Of a DNA stretch of 64,000 nt, positions 34,501 through 47,399 are shown piece by piece; position 1 is the stretch's first letter, and each line of letters opens with the position of its first letter. Made by a program: the position numbers and the translations under genes. The stretch is from Phoma sp. XZ068. Its lineage: Eukaryota; Ascomycota; Dothideomycetes; Pleosporales; Didymellaceae. The notes beneath the pieces were generated by a model. That model did no database searches and was not told the origin of the DNA. It was given only the letters and a program-made list of their open reading frames with translations. The DNA is taken from NCBI GenBank assembly GCA_004835665.1, contig RBKR01000004.1, forward strand, positions 806,001-870,000, read 5' to 3'.

Positions 34501-36588
34501 TTCCTCGATGAGGCTCAGGCACACAGGCTGTCTGAAAAGCTGCCATGGCAAAATTTCCTAAAGGCCCCTATCGACAGGTTACAGCGCTACGGTCTCCTCA
34601 TTGATACGGTAATTAAGAATTCGACCGTGGAAAACGATGAGAAGCGTAACCTCATAATTGCCAAAGAAGAGATCAAAGCCGTCACGCTGGAGTGCGATGC
34701 TCGTGTGGCTGAGATGGAACGCAAGGTCAGCCTCACTGATTTGCAATCCAAGCTCATTCTACGACCTGGAATGCAGCGGGTCGAGCTCAACCTGGACCAC
34801 CTAGGACGAGAGCTTATCTTCCGTGGAGATTTGCAGAGGATGGGAGGCAGTCGATTCAACTGGCTCGAAACCCACGCTCTCCTCTTTGATCACTATCTCG
34901 TGCTAGCAAAGACGGTCGCCTATCGTGAACAGGACGGTGTGACGAAGTCAGAGAAATACGATGTTTCTAGGCTTCCTATTCCTATGGATTTATTGGTTCT
35001 GGAAAGCGAGGATGACGATCCTGTAATACGCTCGAACTTGAAGGGTATCGCTCCTGTCAACCTGAATAACAGGATAACACCAGGCGCTGGGCGTGCAGCT
35101 GGTAGTCCAGGACCAGGTTCACTCCAACACACTGCGACCTCCAACTCCATGGGCTCAACAAGCACTGGCACATCGGGGAAGACGATGATCACAAACACGA
35201 ACTTGGAGAATCCCAAGGACGAAAAGATCCTGTACCCCTTCAAAGTCAAGCACCTAGGGAAAGAGACATATACATTGTATGCTCAAACTGCAGCGAACAG
35301 GGCTGAATGGTGTGACAAACTCATCATTGCGAAGACACGGCACGCAGCTGCCTTGTTCGCTCAGAATGCTGAACCATTCAGACTGCGCGTAATGGCTGAC
35401 GCTTCATTCGCATACGACAGTGTCATGCCTACACAGAAGGGCATCACCATTAAGGGAACACCGCTAGACCGCTCAATTGACGAGGTAGAAAAGCTCTTCG
35501 CGAACTCAGGCCGGCCTGTCCCGATCTGCAGAGCTCGCGTCAACTGCGCAACAGCCTTTAATCAACCTTACGGCAAACATATTGTAGCCGTCGGTACCGA
35601 TATTGGTGTATACATATCCGACTATGACAACCCTCGAGGCTGGTCCAAGGTAGGTCGTATCATTTTTACATTTTGGATGCATTGCTAACAACCACAGGCG
35701 ATCCAAATCCCACGAGTGACACAAATAGCAGTTCTCGAGCAGTTTAGCCTCATGCTGCTCATATCCGACAAATCCCTAATTGCTTACCACCTCGACGCCG
35801 TCTGCCCCGTCAGCGGCGTTCCGCCTTCCAACGACTCCACCCGTCGCGCGCCCCAGAAACTCTCTGGTGCACGCGACATCGGGTTCTTCGCTACCGGCAC
35901 GATGAAAGAGCGCACACTCGTATTCTACAAAAAGCGCGAAGGTCTCTCCTCCACTTTCAAAGTCCTTGAACCCGTGTATCAAAAGTCCACCGAAAAGAAA
36001 TCTCGCATCTGGAAGTCCGGCCGCACAGAATTCTTCCGCGAGTTCGATGAGTTTTACATTCCCGCCGACTGCTACACCATTAATCTATTCCACTCCTCGC
36101 TCGCCATCTCGACCGCTAAGGGCTTCGAGGTCATGACTTTGGACAAGAAGCAGCCTTGGAGTGTTCCGGACCTGAAGCAACAACACGTTGCCACCATCGC
36201 CTCGCGCCTTACCAACCAGGACCCCCTCGGCATGTTCCGCCTTTCCGACCAAGAATTCTTGCTCTGCTATGAAGAGTGCGCAGTCTATATCAACAAAAAC
36301 GGCGATATTAGTCGCTCCGTTATCATGGAGTTTGTCGGCAAAGCCAAGAGCGCGGCCATGTACGGGCCGTACGTGCTGCTATTCGACCCTGACTTTGTCG
36401 AAATCAGGAATGCGCAGAATGGACGCCTGCGCCAGGTCATCGCCGGCAGGGACGTCAAGTGTCTCGACGACGGACTGTCCGGCACAACCGGGCATAACAG
36501 GACAATTAAGATGAGCCTGCAGCACCCGCAAATCGAGAGGTGTCAGGTTGTTGTTGAGCTGGTGCTTAATGAAGGGCAGAAGGAGTAG
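31555..36588 (+). CDS. ROM2: Rho1 guanine nucleotide exchange factor, ROM1/ROM2 type
   Basis: Exons 31555-35649 and 35698-36588 give about 1661 residues. The first 690 residues are low-complexity, rich in Ser, Pro, Gln, Tyr and Asn. A DEP domain follows (about 700-790, FKKCAEPWALSSIISWLKFM). The DH/RhoGEF domain is at about 860-1060 (ERQNILHEIVQGEDKYMDRL ... FLKAPIDRLQRYGLLIDTVI). A split PH domain is at about 1080-1280 (ELIFRGDLQRMGGSRFNWLE). The citron-homology domain starts near 1320 and crosses the intron. This order is that of yeast Rom1/2 and fungal orthologues, which activate Rho1 at the plasma membrane in cell-wall integrity signalling. Starting at 31555 (MSYYQGNGQNYYNPN) fits fungal homologues. 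The symbol denotes the type. Confidence 0.93.
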
Positions 36589-39500
36589 CTGCGATCCACG
36601 ACGTGGTGGGACGCCGGCGGATGGAAACGGATGAAGCGAAGACTTGCATATATTGGTTGTTTTGAGTTGTTTTAGTTCGCTGGATACCTTGTGCTTTGAT
36701 GTATTCAAGCTTTTTTTGACTTAGTGTTCTATGTGGTTTTGTATTTATTCGGCGACAACGGCGATTTGAATGAGCATTTCGTGGTGAATTGGAATAGCTG
36801 TCCTTATTGGCATCGTGTACGCTACTTAGGCTGTGGTAATGTGCATCTTGCGTAATGTAGTCAGTCATGTCTAGGTCGCTTCTATTCTTCATTCGAGGCT
36901 GTCAGCTGGGTTATACTGTTCCATACCTGCGCTCGTGAGCTACCTTCTTCGTTTCTCTCAAACCGACCGCGCGCATGAAGAAGCGGTAGGCAGTGATGAA
37001 CAGGAATGCTTGCATCAAGATCACGTGTGAAGAGCTCCCTTCAGGTGCAAAATGACATCAGGTACAAAATGAATCATGGTGTGTGGACAGAATTACTGTA
37101 TGACTAAATGAGGACGGAGAATGAGGGCGGATGGAGAAGCACTGTATCGTGGGCGCGTGTCCGCAACATAAGATTCTAAGGGCCTACTGAGAGACGCCAA
37201 TTCGACCCCTGGCATGTCTGTCAACTTCACAGTCAAGCTAGTGCGTGCGAAGACGCCACTGTGTGAGTTGAAGGTTGCTAAATATCTCTTCGTTGCCTCG
37301 ATTGCACGCCTCCTGCAGCGATTGACACGATTGACAACGATCTGGGTTCACCACAGACTGATCGCTCACCAAGCACATCGCACACAGCCTCCGAAAGAAG
37401 CAATCTCAATGTTATCAGCTCTGGGTCTTGTGCTCCTGACACCAAATCACGGTAAGTTCACCCGTCGCGTAGCTCGCATAAGAGCTGCGGGAAGATCCTC
37501 GCTCTGGCCACTTCCAAGCCTGGGGTATTTCAGTAGTACAGCCTCTCCCGTCATCTAGATCGCTCCCCGGCCGCCTATTTGCTCGGTGAGGGAGGCCACA
37601 GCCTCTCTGCAGGCTGGGTACGGCGGATACGGGTCCAATCAGTGCGTCAGGGAGGTAGGTAGGAGGTCATGTGCGTTGGTACAGTAGTGTGGTAGATCTT
37701 GGTTTCTTGGGATCTTGGATATACCCGTACCGCATGTAAGTGCTTTTGTATGGACGAAATCTATTTCCCGAATGACATAGATTCGGAAGCTTCACCAGTA
37801 CCTTATTGGTAGGAATATTCGAGACGGGCTGCCGGGGTAGGATCATCCTAATGTGATATTGGGGCAAAAAGGAGCAGTGGTTGCGATTTCGGCACAGATG
37901 CTTTAGTTTGCGAGTGTGAAGAGCTGCTGGTACAAAGACGTCGTATCGAGATTCGCCACGCAAACGATGAAATTACAACAGTGATATATATCCACAGGTA
38001 GTAGTTTGATGCAGTCCAGATCTGTTGCAATTGGTGGTGTTCGTTCTCGAATGCTGTTCCAGTTTGACTTTCGATTGTAAAGCATGCTGTGGGACTTGAC
38101 CTAAGTAGAGAGAGTGTGTATTGGTACTGAAGACCAGCTGTACGTAAAAGCCTTGACATTTGTATATTTCACCACTGGAGACTAGGGATTGAGCACAAAC
38201 TAGAAATATTACCCCTGAGTAGCACCGGTCGCATTAAGTAGCATATTGACAACACAGGATACAATATTCAGATGGGAACAGAGATCCTTCGAGGCGACAG
38301 TGAATTCATGCACCTGTCGTATCGCCACAAGAGGTCACTAAATCTGTGACATGATCGAGTAGCTGCTGATCTCGATACTTTGGTGTCTTGCGATCATCGA
38401 CTCGAGCTATATGAGCTGCTCTCGAAAACATCTTCATATTCAATCTTTCATTTGGTAAGCTCAGATGTTTAGTCCAGTACACGATCGATGGTCGCGATAC
38501 AAACTGTAACGTTGCTAGTGGTGTATGTGACAGAGTAGGATTGCTTGATCGTGAAGATCTGAAGAGGCTCGGGCTGTAAAGACGTTCCATCGATGTTCTC
38601 GATGTTATGATCCTCGCTCGATGGTAATTGCTGGTGGAATGAACGCCACTAACGTGCCCAGCTACTGATATTAATGATCTTTGTTGATCCACAAGAGGTT
38701 GAACGCCACTGAAGAGCAATCTGTTGAGCACATGTGGGCGTCTAGAAGGAACAAGTCAAATATTGTGAAAGAAAGAAACATTCAATACTGTCTGCGGGAA
38801 CGAAGCTGAACCTCCTTCCTAGGCGGGCTGTATCGAATGTATACGATGTGATTGTGTTGAGACACGCTCTTTGCCAATGCTGGGTGTAGTCCGCGGCCAA
38901 GACCATGACAGTCCCTCAAGTTCGCAATTTCGAATCCCATTGTGTAACGACGACCCACCATCGTCACCATCGACAAGCTGCGGGGTGATCCTTCCGGAGG
39001 CTCTAGATTCGGTCCTAAACGCCTCAGCACGTGAGAGTGCCAAATGCCAAGTTAACGCTTGTATGCATGCATGCACAGCCTGACGTCTAGCGCTCCGACA
39101 AACCCTCCGTTGGTCCTCATCGGTTAACGCACCACAGCCAATCGAAACCGCGCTGCACGGACGGACTTGCACCACCATACATGGTGACACCATTTCTCAT
39201 GCAAGGAATACCGCTAGAAGTCAGCTAGAAGCATTCGTTGAGGTGGTGCGAGCTCAAGCTTGAGCTCAGAAACGAGAGCGCGCGTCCTCTGGAGTCCCCG
39301 TGGAGAGGGAGGTAATGCTCTGGGGTCAACGCAGTGGGGTAGTGCAGATTTCGATTGTGGAAAATGTTGCGTTACTGATGAAGTTGTAAAATGGAACAGG
39401 GTGCGTGCAAGTCGTGCAAAAGTGCTGTTAGGATACACGCGCTCTGTGGGAGGCAAAAGACCATCTACACTTGGATGTAGAATGTACTCAAACCACACAT

Positions 39501-40663
39501 TCCCATCACTCGGCAGTGAGCTTCCACAAATGCCGTGTGGTTTGAGCCACGACCCTTGCTGTCAGATCTCAACGCGTCAAAGTTGGGACCGCCACAAGTG
39601 CGGCTGTTCAAAATCGCTCAGATTATCGCAAACCGAGTGCGAGTTGTCATCAAATCAGACTCATGCTTGAGGCGACCAACGCCCATCTTCAACTGCGCGT
39701 CTTCACAACCCATGTCGTCGTCTGATCAATGCGCCGCATATTCCTCGCTGGTTGCAAGCTAAGAATGCGACGGCTGGCCTACCCTAGACTCGATTCTTGG
39801 GGCGGACAATTAGCGTGCAAGAGCCCTCTAGACCTCTTGGGGCAGTACACAGTCGCTTCCCGACCAATGCCCATCACCCAAGGCTTGTCTTGGAGGCTTA
39901 TGTACGTCTAGGAGGCTTGATATGGTGAACATCAAAGATCAACATGCATATGTCTGCTGAGTTCACGTAGATCTGGGAAAGAGGGGTACGCGATTAGGTT
40001 TTTGACCCACGATCTGGCTACGAAACACGGAGTCCCCGCGCTTCACGCAAAACCTGCTCCATTTTCTGGGTCCACTTTGCTGGCCAACTCCATGGGGTCG
40101 CGTCGTGGAAATTGTTGTGGAGCCCCATGTCTCACTGGACTCGTTCCCTTGAGGCTCAACAACCAGAGTGGGGCGACCCGGGGATAAATGCATGCATATC
40201 CTTAGCGCTGCATTCTCATGGTTTGGTTGGCTGCATCCTCCCATCAGCCGCGAAGTCGGCAGCTATTCGGGGGCAAGTCCGAAGTGCTAAGGGAGACTAC
40301 TCCGACGCTGGGCCAACCAGAACGTTTGCAGCCAAGAAAACTTGCGGATATTGGGGTGTAGTGTGCGGGTCGACGCAGTAGTGTGAGGCTTTAGCAACCT
40401 CCAGACCTGCATCGAGACGGAGTTCAACCAACGCCAGCCCGGGTTCGGGGGCCTACTGGGTTCGGGTCTGGATGGCACCAGCCATGCTGCGATGTACATC
40501 GCGTACAAGCTGGGGAAGGATATATTGAGTCGAGCATGCCCTCGTTGTGCATCATCAGCTCTAAGGTTCTCCAGCTTCATCATCATTTGAGCATTCGCCT
40601 CACAGGACTCATCAGATCCTCTACCTTCATTCCATATTTACATCTTACGAATCACCTTCCACA
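36589..40663. other. 4-kb gene-poor region
   Basis: This is the longest stretch without a supported gene. Frames up to 141 codons occur on both strands but overlap, lack domain motifs and have no good splice context. I see no transposase or reverse transcriptase signature and no obvious long terminal repeat. The right end (about 40400-40663) is the promoter of the MFS gene. A gene unique to this lineage could be missed here. Confidence 0.45.
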
Positions 40664-42303
40664 ATGGTGTTCAGACTCGGTGGCTCACAAGAGCCTACTA
40701 TTGACCAGGTTCACGAGCAGCAGGCTCGCCGTCCCTCCACTGTCGAGGTCGTGAACGAGGATGTTCGCCGCAAGAGCGTTGACAATCGCGTTGTCACTGG
40801 TGCTTCTCAGTTGACAACTCGTCAATCGATCGTTCCCGTCGCCTTGGTCACACTCCTTTTCTTCCTTTGGGGTTTCGCCTACGGTCTTCTCGATGTCCTC
40901 AACTCCCGCTTCCAGGTTGCGTTGAACATCACTCAGGGAGAGTCTTCTGGTCTCCAAGCTGCCTACTTCGGTGCCTACTTCATTGGTCCTCTCACCTACT
41001 CTGGTTGGTTCCTCCGCAAGTTCGGTTACCGCTACACCTTCATGCTCGGTCTCGGCATCTACTGCGTCGGTGCTCTCATGTTCTGGCCTTCAGCTGTCAA
41101 GCGAAGCTTCGGTGGTTTCTGCGGCTCCATGTTCATCGTTGGCTCCGGTCTGTCTACTCTTGAGACCTCTGCCAACCCCTACATTGCTGTCTGCGGTCCT
41201 CCCAAGTGGGCTGAGTTCCGTCTTGAGCTTTCTCAGTCTTTCCAGGCTGTCGGCTCCGTCGTCGCTCCTGTCCTTGCTTCCTTTGTTATTTTCAAGAACG
41301 TGGGAGAGGACGGCAAGTCGCTTTCATCAGTCCAGTGGGTCTACCTTGGTATCGCCATCTTCGTCGGTATTTTGGCTGTCGTCTTCTACTTCGCTCCGTA
41401 AGTTATTCCAAACTCTCCTCCCAAAGAATGCGACTACCTCCTGAAGAATGCGGCTAATATCAAATAGCATCCCCGAAATCACTGACTCCGATATGGCCGA
41501 TCAGGCTGAGATGATGACCTCTGCCACTGGATACGTCGACAAGCCTCTCCGCAAGCAGTACACTCTCTTCTGGGGTGTCGCCGCTCAGTTCTGCTACGTC
41601 GGTGCTCAAGTCGGTATCGCATCGTTCTTCATCAACTTCTTCACCCAGGCCCACCCCGAAATGGGCGTCACCGAGGCTCATCACCAGGGTGCCAACTACT
41701 ACGCCATCGCTCAGGCCCTCTTCGCCGTAGGTCGTTTCAGCGCTGCTGGCTTCATGTACTTCGGTGTCAAGCCCCGCATGGTCTTGCTTGCTTACCAGAC
41801 TTTGATCATGATCTTCCTCGCTGCGGCCATCGGTGTCAACACTGGTAGCGCTACTACTGCTAACTGGGGCGGTCTTTCTCTTCTCATGGTTGTGCTCTTC
41901 TTTGAGGTAAGTTTATTCACATAAAGCTCACAAATACACCAAGCTAACGCATGAACAGTCTTGTATCTTCCCGATCATCTTCGCGCTTACCCTCCGTGGC
42001 CTCGGTCGCCACACCAAGCGCGGTGCTTCTTTCTTGGTTGCATCCGTTTCTGGCGGTGCCGTAGTTCCAGTTATCCTCGGCAACGTTGCCGACCGCATCG
42101 GCACCCAGCGCGCCATGGTCGTTCCCCTGGCCTTCTTCTTGGTCGCCTGGTCATACCCAATCTACCTCAACCTCTACAAGGCCAAGGAGCTCGATGCTTA
42201 CACCGAGTCCAAGGTCGGTACTGCCGAGGAGGGCACCGTCGACTTCGACTCCATCATTGCCACCAAGGATGTTGAGGCTGGTCGCTTCGAGCACAAGGCA
42301 TAA
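40664..42303 (+). CDS. MFS sugar transporter of the fucose permease (FHS) family
   Basis: Exons 40664-41397, 41468-41906 and 41959-42303 give 505 residues; introns are 70 and 52 bp. After a 50-residue cytosolic tail the first span begins VALVTLLFFLWGFAYGLLDV, with the FFLWGF phrase typical of FucP-type L-fucose/glucose-galactose transporters. Further conserved pieces are SGLQAAYFGAYFIGPL, STLETSANPYIAV and SCIFPIIFALTLRGLG, the last straddling the exon 3 junction. About twelve spans are present with the central loop around residues 245-275. In the family the proteins carry hexoses with protons across the plasma membrane; the actual sugar is unknown. The coding sequence is rich in C-ending codons, suggesting high expression. 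Confidence 0.9.
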
Positions 42304-43180
42304 ATGCATACTACTACAATTTGAGCTTTGGGAGTTTGGTGGACGGATGGAATGATACCTGGATGGAGGATTGTATATGGATCCGCAAAAGACTTCTCGT
42401 TGCCGGCGAGAGTCTTGTATATAGACCGGCTTTGCACTTACGCTACTCATACCCCCCATGATTTATACGATTACGAATCAGACTGTTTTATCAATTAGCC
42501 ACGGTCTTTATCCCATTATGTGACGCTTTCGTTCCAGTCTCGTCCTCGGATTTCGTGAGAAACTGCAAAGACTTTTAGTCTTTGTCAGCAAGGTTTTGCC
42601 GAAGTCTTGAAAAAAATCCTGTAAATCAAATTCACTGCGAAAGCGAATAAAGATACATGTATTTCTACTCATTGAATTTTATCCATTAGTGTTTTCCATA
42701 CGGGCAATTGAACGAATAGAAATGATTGCGGTTCCCGCGCGCCATTCAAGGTTGCATATGTAGATTAGAGCCTTCTGTATTCGGGGGTAACTAAGTTGTG
42801 ATGTTCTGTTCGATTGCGAGCGTCTCGACTTACCCTGGGCCCGGGACTAGAGATTGAAGCATACGAAGAAAGGGAGAGAAGACTCAATGGATATATAGGC
42901 TTTATACGATTGAATGTTGACTACATGAACCGCCTTCACCATCCATTTCACGTATCCACCAACGCCAAGAACGCCAATTGTGTACGAACCCAAAACAAAA
43001 ACAAAACGCAAAAGACTACGAACTGGTATCAATCAAAAACAAACGAACCTCCATCCCCGGCCCCCTTCTCCGAAAAAGGAAACTCAGTGAGATCATCTAC
43101 TGTACGCGAAAATTCCAGAACCAACAAACAGCAACAACAAAAGAGGAGTACGTGCATGGCAGCAAAGCAACGCTCCGATT
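42304..43180. other. 3' region shared by two convergent genes
   Basis: The MFS transporter and the zinc-finger gene converge here. The sequence contains A-rich tracts near 43000 and 43130 but no supported gene, RNA or repeat. Confidence 0.5.
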
Positions 43181-43480
43181 TCAACGACCCGCGCCGCAGA
43201 TAGGACAAAAGTCAGGCGTATTGTCCGAGTTAGAAGCGCCGCAGTTGGCGCACTCCCATGAGCCCGGAGCCGCCGATCCAGCACCAGCACGAGTGGTGTA
43301 ACTTGACGAGTATGACTGAAATGTGACAGCATTCCTCGTGCCCTTATTGCATACAGGGCAAAGGTCAACCCAGTCCATGTTCAGAGTGCCGCACTCCCCA
43401 CAGTACCAGGTATCGGGAGGGTTGTTGTAGCTGGTGGGCGCACCCGAGTTGTTGTATTCTTGACCGTTGGAGTGGCACAT
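43181..43480 (-). CDS. Small protein with two RanBP2-type zinc fingers
   Basis: A 99-residue single-exon frame. It has two four-cysteine modules: WYCGECGTLN...CPVC at about 25-44 and WECANCGASN...CPIC near the C-terminus. Each has the Trp and Asn positions of RanBP2/NZF-type fingers (W-x-C-x2-C-x3-N then C-x2-C), which bind ubiquitin or single-stranded RNA in known proteins. The linker is Ser/Thr/Tyr/Gly-rich. No other domain is present. A start further upstream is not available in frame. Small two-finger proteins like this are common in ascomycetes without assigned function. Confidence 0.8.
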   Translation of the reverse strand: MCHSNGQEYNNSGAPTSYNNPPDTWYCGECGTLNMDWVDLCPVCNKGTRNAVTFQSYSSSYTTRAGAGSAAPGSWECANCGASNSDNTPDFCPICGAGR

Positions 43481-45543
43481 GATGGATGTTGTGGTTGTTA
43501 CTTCTGAGTCGAAGTGTCGGACGAGATGGAGTTGTGGTCGAGCTTTGCGTTGGTCTGATGCGAAAGTAGTCCCGTAGTTGTCTTCTCTCTACGAAATTTG
43601 ATTTTGGTAATATGAAGATGGATAATTGTTGGGTAATCTAGCGGAGTTGGAGGCTGGAAATCTAAGGATGAAATCAAAGGCGATTTGTGTAAGTGGATGA
43701 GCTTGAAAGATACTCTGAGATGTTTGTGATGAGCTTCGAGTAGTAAGATATCAGACCTCTATATACTATGTGAAACTAGTGAAGCAATAGAAGGACGAAA
43801 TGAACAGAAAAATAGGCATCGTGAGCCTCGATTCTCTGGTATCGACTTACCAACCAGAACGCGCATGAAGCTGTGCCCTTGGAAGCTGAAGTCCCTTGAG
43901 CTGGTCTGGTGAACATCGTGACTCTCTCGTACGGTGAAGCCACGTCCGACAAAGGGCCGCTTCATCAATCAGAGCTGCCATATCGTGTCGCCAGCCACCA
44001 AGGGACCTCTTCATCTTCGGAGACCCCGTTACCCTAGGAAATATGCTGACGTTTGAAGCCATGTGATGGTGATATAGCGCAGGCAAAGAGGGTAAGGACC
44101 GATTTCGGAAGGCCAGCCCTACGGCTCGTATTGGGATAGCATGCAATGGGCACACCAGCCTCACCAGTCTTCTATGCCCTCCACAGCCACAAGAGCTGAA
44201 GGGCAGTAATTTGGTCTTGGACCAAGTGAAAATGACTGACACTCCTCAGTACGCGTGGATGTTTTCCAAGGGTAGCTCCAACCAACTCCATTTCGACTTG
44301 TCATTGGCGAGCTGCACGCCATGAAGTCCCAGACACCGTCTCCTTTCTTCCGTTTCGAATGAGCGCGCTTGAGTGAACGCTTGGGTGAGCGTTCAGTGGA
44401 ACCGCGTCTCTTTGCCCTATAGCATGCACAGCCTCCGTCGTACCCTCTCATTGATGGTGAACACGCCCTTTTGCGCGTATCACCGAAGGTGACACAAGAA
44501 CACCATGTCCCTCAGTTAGTGGGGCAGAGGGCTCTCGCGAGGCTGTCAACTGCACTGCATTCCACAGAAGGCCATTGTTGACGTCATCCATGGTGAGCGC
44601 CTCGTTTGCCTGCTCTTATGAACCCCTATACGGACTCGACCCGCAGCAGCGGTGTCGGCCATCGTGAGAGTCATCGTGCGCGTTCGAAGGGGCGAACGAG
44701 GGACCTCGAGGGGTTAGTCATGAGGAGTGCTTGGTGAAATCAGCTTTCAACCGAGGACAATAATGTTCTCCTGCACTTTACTGTCCATCTTCTGTGCATA
44801 CAGCATAACCGCAGATCACCTGTTTGGAGGGACTACCCGCACTAGCGTGGAAGCACCCCTCCTTCCTTAAACAGCAACCCGAAAGTCGGTGTCCGTCGCC
44901 GCACTGGTACCCAGTTCATATGCCGAACTTCAAACTCCATGACGCGGGGCCCCAGATATCACCCCAGATCCCCCTTCCCGCGATCTGCACCCTACCCACT
45001 CTCTCGCTAAGCATCTTATCTGTGCTTGTGTCTCGCGAATCAAGAATGCTTTCTCAGCGCCATGTCGTGGTTAGCGAATAGCAAGCCGCCGTGGCAATGT
45101 CTGGGCGTGCGTCAATGGTAAAGCAAGTGGCTTGGACATGGGTGACGGGTATGGGTAGGCGAGGTGATCCGACAACGTCTTATTACCGCGGCACACAACA
45201 AACCATGCGGGGGGTTGGCAAGGGGATGTGGGATATTGATGGTAGGATTGGAAATGCAGATGTGAGCGGAGTAGAAACCCACGGGTCTGGGAACCGCCAG
45301 TCTTTGTACCGAGGAGTGTGAAAAGCACATGGCTCCCCGCGATGATCAATATAAGCGCAACGAAACCACCACGTGTGTGAGCTGGTTCAATAGAGATCGA
45401 CAACGGGTATTCACCGATACTCGCTTAATTGACATCATCGCATACAAAGCACGGCTGGTGGTAGTACTCTTCTATCTCCTCATTAGCACCTTTTTCTGTC
45501 CAACTTTCGTTTTCCCCTCCTCCAGCATCGATCAGCAGCCACG
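43481..45543. other. 2-kb intergenic region
   Basis: Divergent promoters of the zinc-finger gene and the Dal5-type transporter lie at the ends. An inverse GATA motif (CTTATCT at 45015-45021) lies about 520 bases before the transporter. Overlapping short frames have no recognisable content. Confidence 0.45.
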
Positions 45544-47325
45544 ATGTCCGAGAAACCCTCCCACGAGCGCGTCTCGCGCGACCTAGATGAATCGCCAGTG
45601 CGCAAAGCATCCATCTCGAACTCCATCACTGGTCATGTTGGCAAGAGCAAGGCAGAAGAGATTGCGCGCATCGACAAGTTGGCAACAGCACCCGGGGTCA
45701 CTCTCGAATCATTCGCACATCTGGACGAGAAGAAGATATTGCGCAAGATGGATTGGCACCTCATTCCTATGCTTGCTCTGCTGTATCTACTCAGTTTCCT
45801 TGATCGTGGAAACATCGGCAATGCGAAGATTGAGGGGCTAGTGGAAACTCTGGGTATGACCGGTGCAGAGTACAACTGGTGTTTGACTGTGTTCTTTTTC
45901 ACGTACGTCTATAATAACGTCGTGTGATGCCCAACGTACGTGCTAATAGATGTGTAGATATGCTGCTTTCGAAGTACCCAGTAACCTTCTCTTGAAGAAG
46001 CTTCGTCCATCCATCTGGCTGCCGACAATCATGGTCGCATGGGGCATTGTCATGACGTTGATGGGCATCGTACAGAACTATCACGGGCTTCTGATTGCAC
46101 GTATCTTCCTTGGTGTGACAGAAGCCGGTCTGTTTCCTGGCGTCGCGTACTATATTACTATGTGGTATTGTCGCCATGAGGCGCAGTTTCGGCAAGCGCT
46201 CTTCTTCAGCGCTGCGTCTGTCGCAGGAGCTTTCTCTGGTCTTCTGGCGTTCGGAATTGCTCATATGGATGGTGTTGGAAACTTGGAAGGCTGGAGGTGA
46301 GTTCGTTTATTTCGAGGCTGAGTTGATTGTTGACTTTGTGCAGATGGATCTTCATTCTCGAAGGTATCCTGACTGTAATCGTTGCGATTGTGGCGTACTT
46401 TACTTTGTACGACTTTCCGGAAACAGCAAGCTTTTTGACCGAGGAAGAGCGGGCGTTTGTCGTATTCCGGCTCAAGTACCAGGGTGCATCAAATGAGACG
46501 GTTAATGGTATGCGCGTGGCGCAAGACGACACTTTCCAGTGGAAGTTTGTCAAGTCTGCGTTTTTGGATTGGCAGATCTGGACTAATATTTGGGTCTACT
46601 GGGGTGAGTCGACTCCTGACGCATGTAGCCATACCGAAGCTAATGACAACAGGCATTGTTTGTCCCTTGTACGGCATCTCCCTCTTCTTGCCTTCGATCA
46701 TCCGAGGACTGGGTTACACTTCCTCCACTGCGCAGCTCCTGACTGTTCCGATCTACATCACCGCATCTGTGTTGGCGGTCGCAGTAGCTTGGTGGAGCGA
46801 TCGCGTTGGCAAACGCTACCCTTTTATCTTGGTCTGTCTCTGCATCATGGCCGTGGGCTTCATTATGTGCGTTTCGAGCGCAACTCCAGGTGTCATCTAT
46901 GCTGGCGTCTTTATCGCGGCATGTGCCCTCTACCCTGCATTCCCAGGAAACATCACCTGGCTCTCGAACAGTAAGTTTATACCCTGCAATTGTCGAATTG
47001 AAACACTGACAGCCTGACAGATCTGGCTGGGTCTACCAAGCGTGCCACAGGTCAAGCCATTCAGATCGCTGTAGGCAATCTTGCAGGCGCCATGGCTTCC
47101 AACTTCTACCGGGCCGAAGACGCGCCTCGATATATTCTTGGGCATGCTCTCGAACTCGGCTTTATCGGCGCAGGTATCTTCGCCCTTCTCGTGCTGGTAT
47201 TCAACTACAAGAGGATTAACGCGAAGCGGGAGCGTCAGCTGGCGGAGGGTGCGCACAACGGGTATACGCCGGAGGAGCTCGGCGAGCTGGGTGATCGTTC
47301 GATGACGTTCAAATACTTCTTGTAG
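45544..47325 (+). CDS. MFS anion:cation symporter of the Dal5/Tna1 (allantoate permease) family
   Basis: Five exons (45544-45902, 45958-46296, 46344-46603, 46653-46970, 47021-47325) encode 526 residues in a continuous frame. The signature is at span 1 (HLIPMLALLYLLSFLDRGNI), with later YAAFEVPSNLLLKKLRPSIW, EAGLFPGVAYYITMWY and the loop DFPETASFLTEEERAFVVFR; all are hallmarks of fungal allantoate/nicotinate/vitamin transporters. The final part contains STKRATGQAIQIAVGNLAG. The family imports carboxylated small molecules (allantoate, nicotinate, biotin precursors, pantothenate) with protons at the plasma membrane; the substrate cannot be told from sequence. All introns are 47-55 bp. Confidence 0.9.
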
Positions 47326-47399
47326 ACATCTGTTTTCGACGGTGGAATTTATGTAATGTCGATGTCCGCTAGCAATAGAGCACTAGATGGTCGGTTCGC

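Noticed and set aside
38306..38731. A 141-codon minus-strand frame, considered as part of an element with terminal repeats
   Set aside because: I found no integrase or reverse transcriptase motif and no convincing pair of long terminal repeats; an 11-bp repeat within it is too short to matter.
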